Part shown: positions 16,631 to 25,220 of the stretch, piece by piece | Layout of the letters: every line of letters starts with the position of its first letter | Position numbering within the stretch: position 1 is the first letter of the stretch | Origin: Flavobacteriaceae bacterium | GTDB lineage: Bacteria > Bacteroidota > Bacteroidia > Flavobacteriales > Flavobacteriaceae | Direction: 5' to 3' | DNA length: 64,000 bases | Assembly: GCA_018402385.1 (NCBI GenBank) | Contig: JAGYJA010000007.1 | Span: 558,001-622,000 of the forward strand | Notes under the pieces: generated by a model | What the model was told of the DNA's origin: nothing | What the model saw: only the letters and a program-made list of their open reading frames with translations | The model's database searches: none | Program-made: the position numbers and the translations under genes

Positions 16631-18229
16631 TTATCCCATCGGTGCTCCACCTAAAATTTCTTCATTGGCATAAGATTCAAACTTGGCAAAATTCTCCCTG
16701 AATGAAGCTGCCAACTCTTTTGCTTGTACATCATAAGCTTTGGCATTTTTCCAGGTGCTTTTTGGATTTAGTACTTCGTCTGGAACATTAGGGCAACTTG
16801 TGGGCATTGCCAATCCAAAAATTGGGTGGTTTTCAAAGTCCACATCATTGAGCTCACCATTCATCGCCGCAGTTATCATAGCTCGGGTATATTTTAATTT
16901 CATACGGCTTCCAATCCCATAAGGACCTCCGGTCCATCCTGTGTTGATTAACCAAACATTTACACCGGCATCTTTCATTTTTTTGCTCAGCATTTCAGCA
17001 TATTTAGTAGGGTGCAACGGCATAAATGGTGCGCCAAAACACGCTGAGAAGTTGGGCATGGGTTCATCTACACCAGCTTCAGTTCCGGCAACTTTTGCGG
17101 TATAGCCACTAATGAAATGATATGCTGCTTGTCCCGGAGTTAATTTTGAGATGGGAGGCAGTACCCCAAAAGCATCTGCCGTAAGGAAAAATATATTTTT
17201 CGGGTTTTCAGCTATCGATGGGGTTTGAATATTATCAATATGGTAAATAGGATAACTCACACGGGTGTTTTGCGTGATGGTGATGTCTTTGAAGTCCACT
17301 TCACCATTGCCATCCATAATCACATTTTCCAGAATTGCTCCTTTTTTGATGGCTCTGTAAATATCCGGTTCCTGCTCTTCAGTAAGGTTGATTACCTTGG
17401 CATAACAACCACCTTCAAAGTTGAATATTTTATTATCTGAAGTCCAGCCGTGCTCATCGTCACCAATCAATTTTCGGTTGGGATCTGCAGAAAGAGTAGT
17501 TTTTCCTGTTCCGGAAAGGCCAAAGAAAATAGCGGTTTCACCGTCTTCACCCACATTGGCAGAGCAATGCATCGGTAAGGTATTTTTATCAACGGGCAGA
17601 ATGAAGTTCAAGGCAGAGAAAATCCCTTTTTTGATTTCACCGGTATAACCCGTTCCGCCGATTAAGGCAATTTTTTTTGTAAAGTTAAGGATGGCAAAAT
17701 TGTGCTGCCTGGTTCCGTCAACATCGGGGTCTGCAATAAACCCGGGGGCATTGATTACCAGCCAGTCTGGAGTAAAGTTTTCCAGCTCACTCTCTTCTGG
17801 GCGAAGGAACATATTGAAGGCAAATAAATTTGACCAAGGATATTCATTAACCACACGAATGTTCAATCTCAAGTCGTCGTGGGCGCAGGCATAGCTATCC
17901 CTTACAAACACTTCTTTTTTCGATAAATAATCTGTGACTTTGTCATATAATTTATCAAACATATCTGTTGGAAACGGAATGTTGATGTTCCCCCACCACA
18001 CCTTGTAACGTGTGATGTCATCCTTTACGATAAACCTGTCTTTTGGCGAGCGTCCTGTAAATTCACCTGTATTGACCGCCAGTGCGCCTGAATTTGCTTC
18101 AACGCCTTGGCCTTTTTCGATGGTGATTTTGTGGAGTTCGTCCGGAGAGAGTTGGTAGTTAACTTTTGCGTTTTTGATTCCGTAGGTGTCCAGCGAAATC
18201 GTTTTAGTTGCTTGGTTACTATTGACCAT
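16631..18229 (-). CDS. pckA: ATP-dependent phosphoenolpyruvate carboxykinase
   Basis: A 532-residue PEP carboxykinase (ATP type) that converts oxaloacetate to PEP in gluconeogenesis. Signatures: NTGEFTGRSPKDRFIV near residues 51-66, the PEPCK kinase-1a P-loop GLSGTGKTTLSADPNR, the metal/substrate segment LIGDDEHGW, and GYTAKVAGTEAG with PMPNFSACFGAPFMPLHP. Full-length with no missing catalytic residues that I can see. It is monocistronic, with a perfect -7 box 30 bp upstream and a shared terminator downstream. Confidence 0.97.
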   Translation of the reverse strand: MVNSNQATKTISLDTYGIKNAKVNYQLSPDELHKITIEKGQGVEANSGALAVNTGEFTGRSPKDRFIVKDDITRYKVWWGNINIPFPTDMFDKLYDKVTDYLSKKEVFVRDSYACAHDDLRLNIRVVNEYPWSNLFAFNMFLRPEESELENFTPDWLVINAPGFIADPDVDGTRQHNFAILNFTKKIALIGGTGYTGEIKKGIFSALNFILPVDKNTLPMHCSANVGEDGETAIFFGLSGTGKTTLSADPNRKLIGDDEHGWTSDNKIFNFEGGCYAKVINLTEEQEPDIYRAIKKGAILENVIMDGNGEVDFKDITITQNTRVSYPIYHIDNIQTPSIAENPKNIFFLTADAFGVLPPISKLTPGQAAYHFISGYTAKVAGTEAGVDEPMPNFSACFGAPFMPLHPTKYAEMLSKKMKDAGVNVWLINTGWTGGPYGIGSRMKLKYTRAMITAAMNGELNDVDFENHPIFGLAMPTSCPNVPDEVLNPKSTWKNAKAYDVQAKELAASFRENFAKFESYANEEILGGAPMG

Positions 18230-18258
18230 AACTTATATTTAATAATTGTTGTGGGCTA

Positions 18259-18266
18259 CAAAAGTA
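18259..18266 (-). promoter_or_regulatory. -7 box (TACTTTTG) of pckA
   Basis: Perfect TAnnTTTG match on the minus strand, about 30 bp before the pckA ATG. Confidence 0.55.
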
Positions 18267-18304
18267 AAAAATATTTATGTAGAAAGCCCTTAAAAAAAGA
18301 AGAT

Positions 18305-18694
18305 TTATATCGACTTTAACTTAATAATTTTCAATAAAAAGTACAACCATCCAATGATAAAGCAAGTACCACCAAGAGGTGTGACAAATCCAATCACTCT
18401 AGTATCAAAAGGCAATACAGCATTGAGGGAAAGCAGATATATGGAGCCTGAAAATAAGAAAATTCCTAAAGTAAAAAATATAAAAATCGGTTTTTGAACA
18501 GCCCTTGTAAGAAAATGAGACATTCCAATAAAAAGAAGGCCAAGAGCGTGGTACATTTGATACCTTACCCCCACTTCAAAAGTAGTTAAAGCCTCTGCAG
18601 ATATCATTGATTTTAAAGTATGTGCTCCAAAAGCACCAAAAACCACAGACAACATTACAAAAACAACTCCACAAATAACCATATTTTTATACAT
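18305..18694 (-). CDS. DUF423 (YgdD-like) small membrane protein
   Basis: A 129-residue protein with four predicted transmembrane helices and the DUF423 signature: SVVFGAFGAHTLKSMISAEAL near the N-terminus, then FEVGVRYQMYHALGLLFIG and GFVTPLGGTCFIIGWLY near the end. The family is widespread and of unknown function. It is transcribed towards pckA and diverges from the saccharopine dehydrogenase-like gene. Confidence 0.88.
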   Translation of the reverse strand: MYKNMVICGVVFVMLSVVFGAFGAHTLKSMISAEALTTFEVGVRYQMYHALGLLFIGMSHFLTRAVQKPIFIFFTLGIFLFSGSIYLLSLNAVLPFDTRVIGFVTPLGGTCFIIGWLYFLLKIIKLKSI

Positions 18695-18770
18695 ACTTCC
18701 TTTTTTGAAACGTTTACAATTTAGTACATTCGTAACCTAATATTTTACACCACAAATTTACAAAATTAGA

Positions 18771-20141
18771 ATGAGGAATATCTTAATAATTGGTGCAGGA
18801 AGATCGGCAAGCAGTTTAATAAAATACCTTTTGGACAAGTCTGAGGAAGAAGACCTGTTTATAACCATTGGCGATCTTGAAATCAAAGCTGCCACTCATT
18901 TAATCAATAAACACCCCAATGCAAAAGCTGTTGTTTTAGATGTCTTTAATGAAAATCAACGAAGAGAAGCTGTAGAAAATTCAGACATAGTAATTTCTAT
19001 GCTGCCCGCACGCTATCACATTGAAGTTGCTAAAGATTGCTTAGAATTTGGTAAAAACATGGTCACAGCCTCCTACATCAGTGATGAAATGATGAGCCTT
19101 GATAGCCGTGTGAAATCAAAAGAACTTGTGTTTATGAACGAAATTGGTCTCGATCCGGGGATTGACCATATGAGTGCCATGCAGGTGATTGACCGCATTC
19201 GCGAAAAAGGAGGAAAGATGCTTCTTTTTGAATCGTTCTGTGGAGGTTTGGTTGCTCCTGAAAGCGATACCAATCTCTGGAATTACAAATTCACCTGGAA
19301 CCCCAGAAATGTAGTTGTTGCTGGACAAGGAGGAGCAGCTGAATTTATCCAAGAAGGAAAATACAAGTACATTCCATATCATAAACTCTTTAGAAGAACG
19401 GAATTTCTTGACATCAACGGATATGGACGTTTTGAAGGCTATGCCAACAGAAACTCCCTAAAATACCGCGAAGTGTATGGTCTTGAAGATATTCTCACTT
19501 TATACCGCGGCACCATTAGAAAAGTAGGTTTCAGTAAAGCCTGGAATATGTTTGTTCAACTGGGAATGACAGACGACTCTTACCGCCTTCAGGATACTGA
19601 GGACATGAGTTATCGCGATTTTGTAAACTTGTTTTTGCCTTATTCTCCAACAGATTCAGTTGAACTCAAAATGCGCCACAACCTCAACATCGATCACGAT
19701 GATGTGATGTGGGATAAACTGGTCGAACTTGATATTTTTAATCCCAACAAAAAATTAGGCCTCAAAAATGCTACGCCCGCTGAATGTCTTCAAAAAATCC
19801 TGATGGACAAATGGATGCTCGAGCCCGAAGACAAAGATATGATTGTGATGTACCACAAATTTGGTTATGAACTCAATGGTGAAAAACATCAAATTGATTC
19901 CCATATGGTGATAAAAGGTGACGACCAGATCTTTACCGCTATGGCAAAAACCGTGGGATTACCCGTTGCCATTGCCACACTCAAAATTCTGAATGGAGAA
20001 ATATCCACTCCCGGCGTGCAACTTCCCATTACAAAAGAAGTATATGAACCCATCTTGAAAGAACTGGAAGACCACGGCATCATTTTTAAAGAGTATGAAA
20101 TGGATTATCTCGGGTATAACCCTGATAATGTGTACGAATAA
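18771..20141 (+). CDS. Saccharopine dehydrogenase/reductase family protein
   Basis: A 456-residue protein with an N-terminal Rossmann domain (NILIIGAGRSASSLIKYLL) and the saccharopine dehydrogenase C-terminal domain. Recognisable blocks are DIVISMLPARYHIEVAKDC, FMNEIGLDPGIDHMSAMQ and ESFCGGLVAPESD, all typical of the LYS9/saccharopine reductase group. It probably interconverts saccharopine and a semialdehyde with NAD(P), but whether this serves lysine degradation or another amine pathway is not shown. A hydrolase gene follows after 9 bp and is probably co-transcribed. Confidence 0.85.
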   Translation: MRNILIIGAGRSASSLIKYLLDKSEEEDLFITIGDLEIKAATHLINKHPNAKAVVLDVFNENQRREAVENSDIVISMLPARYHIEVAKDCLEFGKNMVTASYISDEMMSLDSRVKSKELVFMNEIGLDPGIDHMSAMQVIDRIREKGGKMLLFESFCGGLVAPESDTNLWNYKFTWNPRNVVVAGQGGAAEFIQEGKYKYIPYHKLFRRTEFLDINGYGRFEGYANRNSLKYREVYGLEDILTLYRGTIRKVGFSKAWNMFVQLGMTDDSYRLQDTEDMSYRDFVNLFLPYSPTDSVELKMRHNLNIDHDDVMWDKLVELDIFNPNKKLGLKNATPAECLQKILMDKWMLEPEDKDMIVMYHKFGYELNGEKHQIDSHMVIKGDDQIFTAMAKTVGLPVAIATLKILNGEISTPGVQLPITKEVYEPILKELEDHGIIFKEYEMDYLGYNPDNVYE

Positions 20142-20150
20142 ATTTAACAT

Positions 20151-20834
20151 TTGAAAACACTGCTGTTACTTCACGGTGCTATAGGTGCTAAAGACCAGCT
20201 CGAGCCTCTCTCTGAACATTTGAAAGGGCAGTTCGACGTTCATAACATCAATTTCAGCGGACACGGGGGCACACCCTTTGACGGTCCGTTTTCCATTGAA
20301 AAATTTGCCGATGAAATTTTAAACTACCTTCAGGAAAACCAACTCGAGAAGGTTTCTATTTTTGGATACAGTATGGGTGGTTATGTGGCCTTGTACCTCG
20401 CTTCAATACATCCTGAAAAGGTGGAAAGGATTTTTACACTGGCTACCAAATTTGACTGGTCACCGGAGATTTCCCAAAAGGAAACCAACATGCTCAACCC
20501 TGAAATCATTAAGGAGAAGATTCCCGCTTTCTCGAAAGCGTTACAGCAGCGGCACCAGCCACAATCCTGGGAAATGGTCCTGGAAAAAACCTCTCAAATG
20601 ATGCTGGACCTGGGGACAAAACAACCGTTAGCACAGGAAGATTTTCATACAATCAAAACACCCATTAAACTCGCCATTGGTGATGCAGATAAAATGGTGA
20701 GCATCCTTGAGACCAAGCAAGTTTCAGAATGGTTGCCCAATGCAACACTCCTCATTTTACCAGATGTTCAGCATCCCATTGAGAAAGGGCCAATACCCCG
20801 TTTAGCGGAAGTAATTACAGCATTTATAAAATAA
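20151..20834 (+). CDS. Alpha/beta hydrolase
   Basis: A 227-residue alpha/beta hydrolase. The strand-turn-helix start (LLLHGAIGAKDQLEPL) provides the oxyanion hole, the nucleophile elbow is FGYSMGGYVALYLAS (Ser in G-x-S-x-G-G), the acid is in GDADKMVSI, and the likely catalytic His is in LPDVQHPIEKGP. No signal peptide, so cytoplasmic. The start is a TTG at 20151; no ATG lies close enough to preserve the first strand. Substrate unknown. A hairpin terminator follows immediately. Confidence 0.85.
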   Translation: MKTLLLLHGAIGAKDQLEPLSEHLKGQFDVHNINFSGHGGTPFDGPFSIEKFADEILNYLQENQLEKVSIFGYSMGGYVALYLASIHPEKVERIFTLATKFDWSPEISQKETNMLNPEIIKEKIPAFSKALQQRHQPQSWEMVLEKTSQMMLDLGTKQPLAQEDFHTIKTPIKLAIGDADKMVSILETKQVSEWLPNATLLILPDVQHPIEKGPIPRLAEVITAFIK

Positions 20835-20837
20835 AAA

Positions 20838-20869
20838 AAGCACCAAAACCCTTTTGGATTTTGGTGCTT
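20838..20869 (+). terminator. Bidirectional hairpin terminator
   Basis: Stem AAGCACCAAAA / TTTTGGTGCTT, with a smaller inner CC..GG stem, between the convergent hydrolase and zinc peptidase genes. Confidence 0.8.
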
Positions 20870-20890
20870 ATAATTTGTTATTTTTTATGT

Positions 20891-21577
20891 TTAGTCCCTT
20901 CCGAGATAAATCATAATAAAATAGAGCAAGGTTGCGAGAGAACCAACCGCAGCTACCACATAAGTGCGTGCTGCCCATTTTAATGAGTCTTTTGCCCCGG
21001 CATGCTCTTGTGGGGTCAGCATGTTTTTATTGGTCATCCAGGCCAATGCACGGTTACTGGCGTCATATTCCACAGGAAGTGTAATAAAACTGAAAAGCGT
21101 TCCTAGTCCATACATAATGATGCCCACCAATAAAAGTGTGTTTCCAAAAGCGGTTCCTGCGGCTAAAACCAGACCACCCAAAATCACCCATTGTGAGTAT
21201 TGAGATGCCACGCTTACCACGGGCACCAGTTTGGAACGCATATCCAGCCACGAATACGCCTGAGCGTGTTGCACAGCGTGCCCCACTTCGTGAGCGGCAA
21301 CTGCTGCGGCTGCGGCATTGCGTTGCATATAAACGCCTTCACTCAGGTTCACGGTTTTTTTCATCGGGTTGTAATGGTCTGTCAACATTCCCGGTGTGGA
21401 AATTACCTGTACATCACGAATGCCATGATCAGCCAGCATTTTTTCTGCGATCTCTTTACCACTCATCCCATTTTGTAAATGGACTTTTGAGTATTTTTTA
21501 AACTTGCTCTTTAAGCGGTTGCTTACATAGAAACTCACTCCAAAAATGAGCGCCGCTAAAATATAATATCCAATCAT
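20891..21577 (-). CDS. YugP-type neutral zinc metallopeptidase (membrane)
   Basis: A 228-residue membrane protein of the Zn_peptidase_2/YugP family. It has one N-terminal helix, then MSGKEIAEKMLADHGI and the zinc site VAAHEVGHAVQHAQAYSW (HExxH) near residues 95-105, followed by two or three hydrophobic segments and LPVEYDASNRALAWM. The natural substrate of the family is unknown. The ATG at 21577 gives a normal N-terminus. No operon partner is evident; leuS ends 78 bp upstream on the same strand. Confidence 0.87.
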   Translation of the reverse strand: MIGYYILAALIFGVSFYVSNRLKSKFKKYSKVHLQNGMSGKEIAEKMLADHGIRDVQVISTPGMLTDHYNPMKKTVNLSEGVYMQRNAAAAAVAAHEVGHAVQHAQAYSWLDMRSKLVPVVSVASQYSQWVILGGLVLAAGTAFGNTLLLVGIIMYGLGTLFSFITLPVEYDASNRALAWMTNKNMLTPQEHAGAKDSLKWAARTYVVAAVGSLATLLYFIMIYLGRD

Positions 21578-21654
21578 TGTTTTGTTCTTTTTTTAAATTT
21601 GATTGTTTCACATATACCAAAAATCTTGCCGATTTTTTGTGCTGTCATTTCGTC

Positions 21655-24600
21655 TTATCCCACAATATTCACAATCTTCCCGGGAACAACAATCACCTTT
21701 TTAGGAGTGCGACCTTCCAGGTATTGCTTTGTTTTTTCGTGAGCCATAACCGTTTTTTCAATGTCTTCTTTTGATAAATCCAATGGCATTTCCAGTGTGA
21801 AACGCATTTTTCCGTTAAACGAAATGGGGTATTCCTTGGTGCTTTCTACCAAATGGCAGGCATCAAACTGTGGGAATGGCGCTGTTGAAATACTCTCATT
21901 ATGTCCCAGTTTGCTCCACAATTCTTCCGCAATGTGCGGTGCATACGGCGAAATCAAAACAGCAAGCGGTTCCAGCACTTCGCGCGAACTGCATTTTTGA
22001 GCCGTCAATTCATTCACCGCAATCATAAACGTGGAAACCGATGTATTAAAACTAAAGTTCTCGATGTCTTCCTCCACTTTTTTGATGGTTTTGTGCAGGG
22101 TTTTTAAACTGTCTTTGGAGGCAGGACTGTCAGTTATCACAAGCCCGTTGTCGTCGCAATAGAGTTTCCAGAACTTTTTCAAAAAGCTATGAACGCCGGT
22201 GATACCAGCCATATTCCACGGCTTGGCTTGCTCTAACGGACCGAGGAACATTTCATACATTCGCAAAGTGTCAGCGCCATATTGGTCGCAAATATCATCG
22301 GGATTGACCACGTTGTACTTGGACTTGGACATTTTTTCGACTTCGCGCCCCACTTTAAATGTTCCGTCATCTTCTGTTATAAAATGGGCATCTTTATATT
22401 CAGGTAACCACTTTTTGAATGCTTCTATATCAAGTTCATTTGAAATATTTACAAATGACACATTTGAATGTAAAGGAGTAAAGTTATTCCAACTAGTCTG
22501 AGAATCAGTACCAGTTATGAGAACACCTCTGGGGTTTTTATTTTCTTGAAATAATGAATTTTCTATTTTTTTATATTCTTGATATTCAGCAAATGATTTT
22601 TTTTCTGAGATAACCTTTTCTAAAAAATTTCTACTAAATAAAATAGGATTTACAAATTGTGATGAATTTAATCTATAAACAAACGCACTCTCCCCCAAAA
22701 TCATCCCTTGGTTGATCAGCTTTTTAAACGGTTCGTCCACTTTTAAAAAGCCGAGGTCATATAAAAACTTGGTCCAGAAACGAGAGTACAACAAGTGACC
22801 GGTAGCGTGCTCGCTGCCGCCAATATATAAATCGACATTTTGCCAGTAGTCCAATGCTTCCTGGCTTGCAAATTCGTCGTCGTTTTGTGCATCCATATAC
22901 CGGAACAAATACCAGCTACTACCGGCCCAGCCGGGCATGGTGTTAAGTTCCAAAGGGAAAACGGTATTGTTGTCAATTAACTCATTGCTAACCACTGTAT
23001 TTTGTGCTGCATCCCACGCCCAGACATCAGCGCGACCCAAAGGTGGTTGGCCGTCTTCGGTGGGGAGGTATTTTTCCACTTCGGGCAATTGTATGGGTAA
23101 GTGCTCGTGGTCGATGGTTTTTGGGATTCCATTCACGTAATATACGGGAAATGGCTCACCCCAGTATCGCTGGCGGCTAAACACCGCATCGCGCAATCGG
23201 TAATTTATTTTTCCGGTACCTTGACCGATTTTTTCGAGTTCTTCTATGGCTTTTTCATTGGCTTCTTTGTAACCAAGACCATTTAGAAAATCAGAATTGA
23301 CAATTTTAAAGCCTTCTTTTTCGGTAAAGGCAAAGTCCTCCCCCAGCCCCTCCAAAGGAGGGGTGCTTGTACTTTCAAAGATATTGGGAATTGGGATGTT
23401 GTAGTGTTTCGCGAAAGCATAATCCCGTTCATCACCACAAGGCACGGCCATCACGGCGCCGGTACCATAACTCGCTAACACATAATCGCCAATCCAGATT
23501 GGAATGGGCTCATTTGAAAACGGATGCTCAGCATACGCCCCTGTAAACACTCCCGAAATGGTTTTCACATCCGCCATACGCTCGCGTTCACTGCGTTTGG
23601 CAGTCTGCTCGATATAGGCTTTCACAGCTTCTTTTTGCTCCGGAGTGGTTATTTTTTCAACGAGTTCGTGCTCGGGTGCCAGCGTCATAAATGATACTCC
23701 GAAAATGGTGTCGGGTCTTGTAGTAAATACATCAATCTTCATCTCCGACCCCTCAGAGTCCTCACCCCCGGCCCCTCTCCCAAGGAGAGGGGAGCTGGAT
23801 TTGTCTTTAAATGAAGGTCTATTGTTAAGTTCTGTTTTTATTTTTTCAAGAACATTTTCAATTTTATTTAAAACCTCATCATTAGAAAACCGAATGACTT
23901 TGTATCCTTTTTTTACTTCCAGCAAAAGCTGTCTCGATTCGTCTACATCTTTTTGATTTTTGTGAATTTCTCCATCAATTTCAATAATTAGCATTTTTTC
24001 AAGACAAACAAAATCTACTATGAAAGTATCAATGGGTTGCTGCCTTCTAAATTTATCCCCCAGCTTTTTATTTCTTATTTCCTGCCACAAAGTTTCTTCT
24101 GCTTTTGTAGGACTTTTACGCATTTCTTGTGCCTTATCTAAAAGCATAGAAATTTTACTGTGCTTTCCAGTTAAGTAGCCGGCAGTTCCCCCTCCTTGGG
24201 AGGGGGCTAGGGGGAGGACTTTAAACGAAACGGCCGCACCAACGGACCTCCCAATCCAATTCGTCTGCGAATCCTTCAACGGTTGCGGCCAGTCAATCTG
24301 GTTAAGTCCGTCGAGCAGGCGTTGAGCATAGGCGGTAATGCGCATACTCCATTGCTTCATTTTTTTGCGTACCACAGGATGCCCTCCGCGTTCGGAGACA
24401 CCGTTTACGATTTCGTCGTTGGCCAAAACGGTTCCCAGAGCGGGACACCAGTTAACTTCGGTTTCGGCAAGGTAAGTGAGGCGGTATTGTAACAGTGTTT
24501 TTTGTTGTTGCTCTTCGTCATAGGCATTCCACATTTCAGCAGTAAAAGGCACGATGTTTTCATCACATACTGCGTTGACCGTGGTGTTTCCTTCGTTGGT

Positions 24601-25092
24601 AAAACGGGTGATGAGGCTCTCTATGGGTTCAGCTTTGTCAGTGTCTTTGTTGTACCAGGAGTGGAACAATTCAGTGAAAATCCATTGTGTCCATTTGTAA
24701 TAATCAGGGTTGGAGGTGCGCACTTCACGGCTCCAGTCAAATGAGAATCCAATGCGGTCCAGCTGCTCGCGGTAACGGTTTATATTGGTTTCGGTCGTAA
24801 TGGCAGGATGTTGTCCTGTTTGAATGGCATACTGTTCCGCCGGAAGGCCAAATGAGTCATAACCCATTGGGTGCAACACATTAAACCCTTTGTGGCGTTT
24901 GTAGCGCGAATAAATGTCACTGGCAATATAGCCCAGCGGGTGCCCCACGTGAAGTCCCGCTCCCGAAGGATAAGGAAACATATCCAAAACATAGTATTTT
25001 GGCTTGTCACTTTCGTTTTCGGCTTTAAAGGTTTGGTTTTCTTCCCAGTATTTGCGCCATTTGGCTTCTATGTCGTTGAAATGGTATTTCAT
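21655..25092 (-). CDS. leuS: Leucyl-tRNA synthetase carrying an in-frame DUF559 nuclease insertion
   Basis: A class Ia LeuRS, essential for charging tRNA-Leu. It is 1145 residues from the ATG at 25092 (a GTG lies two codons upstream), about 200 more than usual. HIGH is in GAGLHVGHPLGY, KMSKS in EVEKMSKSKYNVVNPDD, and the tRNA-binding C-terminus is intact. In the CP1 editing domain, between GRSVGAAVSFKV and EMKIDVFTTRPDTIFG, lie about 155 extra residues (about 293-448) encoding a DUF559 endonuclease-like domain flanked by inverted GC-rich repeats. A second, short repeat-encoded insert (TPPLEGLGEDF) lies near residues 577-587. The frame is open throughout, so a fusion protein is expected; editing activity may or may not survive. 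Confidence 0.93.
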   Translation of the reverse strand: MKYHFNDIEAKWRKYWEENQTFKAENESDKPKYYVLDMFPYPSGAGLHVGHPLGYIASDIYSRYKRHKGFNVLHPMGYDSFGLPAEQYAIQTGQHPAITTETNINRYREQLDRIGFSFDWSREVRTSNPDYYKWTQWIFTELFHSWYNKDTDKAEPIESLITRFTNEGNTTVNAVCDENIVPFTAEMWNAYDEEQQQKTLLQYRLTYLAETEVNWCPALGTVLANDEIVNGVSERGGHPVVRKKMKQWSMRITAYAQRLLDGLNQIDWPQPLKDSQTNWIGRSVGAAVSFKVLPLAPSQGGGTAGYLTGKHSKISMLLDKAQEMRKSPTKAEETLWQEIRNKKLGDKFRRQQPIDTFIVDFVCLEKMLIIEIDGEIHKNQKDVDESRQLLLEVKKGYKVIRFSNDEVLNKIENVLEKIKTELNNRPSFKDKSSSPLLGRGAGGEDSEGSEMKIDVFTTRPDTIFGVSFMTLAPEHELVEKITTPEQKEAVKAYIEQTAKRSERERMADVKTISGVFTGAYAEHPFSNEPIPIWIGDYVLASYGTGAVMAVPCGDERDYAFAKHYNIPIPNIFESTSTPPLEGLGEDFAFTEKEGFKIVNSDFLNGLGYKEANEKAIEELEKIGQGTGKINYRLRDAVFSRQRYWGEPFPVYYVNGIPKTIDHEHLPIQLPEVEKYLPTEDGQPPLGRADVWAWDAAQNTVVSNELIDNNTVFPLELNTMPGWAGSSWYLFRYMDAQNDDEFASQEALDYWQNVDLYIGGSEHATGHLLYSRFWTKFLYDLGFLKVDEPFKKLINQGMILGESAFVYRLNSSQFVNPILFSRNFLEKVISEKKSFAEYQEYKKIENSLFQENKNPRGVLITGTDSQTSWNNFTPLHSNVSFVNISNELDIEAFKKWLPEYKDAHFITEDDGTFKVGREVEKMSKSKYNVVNPDDICDQYGADTLRMYEMFLGPLEQAKPWNMAGITGVHSFLKKFWKLYCDDNGLVITDSPASKDSLKTLHKTIKKVEEDIENFSFNTSVSTFMIAVNELTAQKCSSREVLEPLAVLISPYAPHIAEELWSKLGHNESISTAPFPQFDACHLVESTKEYPISFNGKMRFTLEMPLDLSKEDIEKTVMAHEKTKQYLEGRTPKKVIVVPGKIVNIVG
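23334..23368 (-). repeat. Solo copy of the GC-rich hairpin repeat inside leuS
   Basis: Begins AGTCCTCCCCCAGCCCC on the plus strand and contains CCCCTCC-AAA-GGAGGGG. It is the same repeat type that borders the DUF559 element, here without a nuclease. It is in frame and adds about 11 residues (TPPLEGLGEDF) where LeuRS proteins normally have a short acidic loop. Confidence 0.85.
23757..24220 (-). mobile_element. DUF559 mini-element with terminal inverted hairpin repeats, inserted in leuS
   Basis: A 464-bp unit. The ends (23757-23796 and 24184-24220) are inverted repeats of 40 and 37 nt that begin AGTCCTC and align with three 1-nt gaps and three substitutions. Each contains its own hairpin (CCCCTCTCC-CAA-GGAGAGGGG, and CCCCCTCC-CAA-GGAGGGGG). 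The interior encodes a DUF559/Vsr-like PD-(D/E)XK domain: RKSPTKAEETLWQEIRNKKL, GDKFRRQQPIDTFIVDF, then EKMLIIEIDGEIH with a D..ExD..H arrangement. It is read in the leuS frame and could also start internally at an ATG near 24147. No target-site duplication is clear. It is AT-rich inside and GC-rich at the ends, unlike the surrounding leuS. Confidence 0.85.
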
Positions 25093-25115
25093 GATCACCC
25101 TTGGATTTAATTCGG

Positions 25116-25123
25116 CAAAAATA
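25116..25123 (-). promoter_or_regulatory. -7 box (TATTTTTG) of leuS
   Basis: Perfect TAnnTTTG match on the minus strand, 23 bp before the ATG at 25092 and divergent to the promoter at 25183. Confidence 0.5.
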
Positions 25124-25182
25124 CAGTTAAAGGATGAAAGTTAAAAGGGAATGGTAATCCTTTTGTTTTTTTGAGAATTCTT

Positions 25183-25190
25183 TACCTTTG
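25183..25190 (+). promoter_or_regulatory. -7 box (TACCTTTG) of the type IX cargo gene
   Basis: Perfect TAnnTTTG match 30 bp before the ATG at 25221. A TTTG at 25162-25165 could serve as the -33 element, with a 17-bp spacing. Confidence 0.55.
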
Positions 25191-25220
25191 GGGCCAAATT
25201 AAAACCCTTAAATTTATACC

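Noticed and set aside
21136..21501. Open frames opposite the zinc peptidase gene
   Set aside because: Shadow frames; the minus-strand product has a complete HExxH family signature.
23757..24220. Intein in leuS
   Set aside because: No Cys/Ser at the upstream junction, no HN-C/S at the downstream junction and no Hedgehog/intein blocks. The nuclease is DUF559-like, not a homing LAGLIDADG type, and the ends are DNA hairpin repeats.
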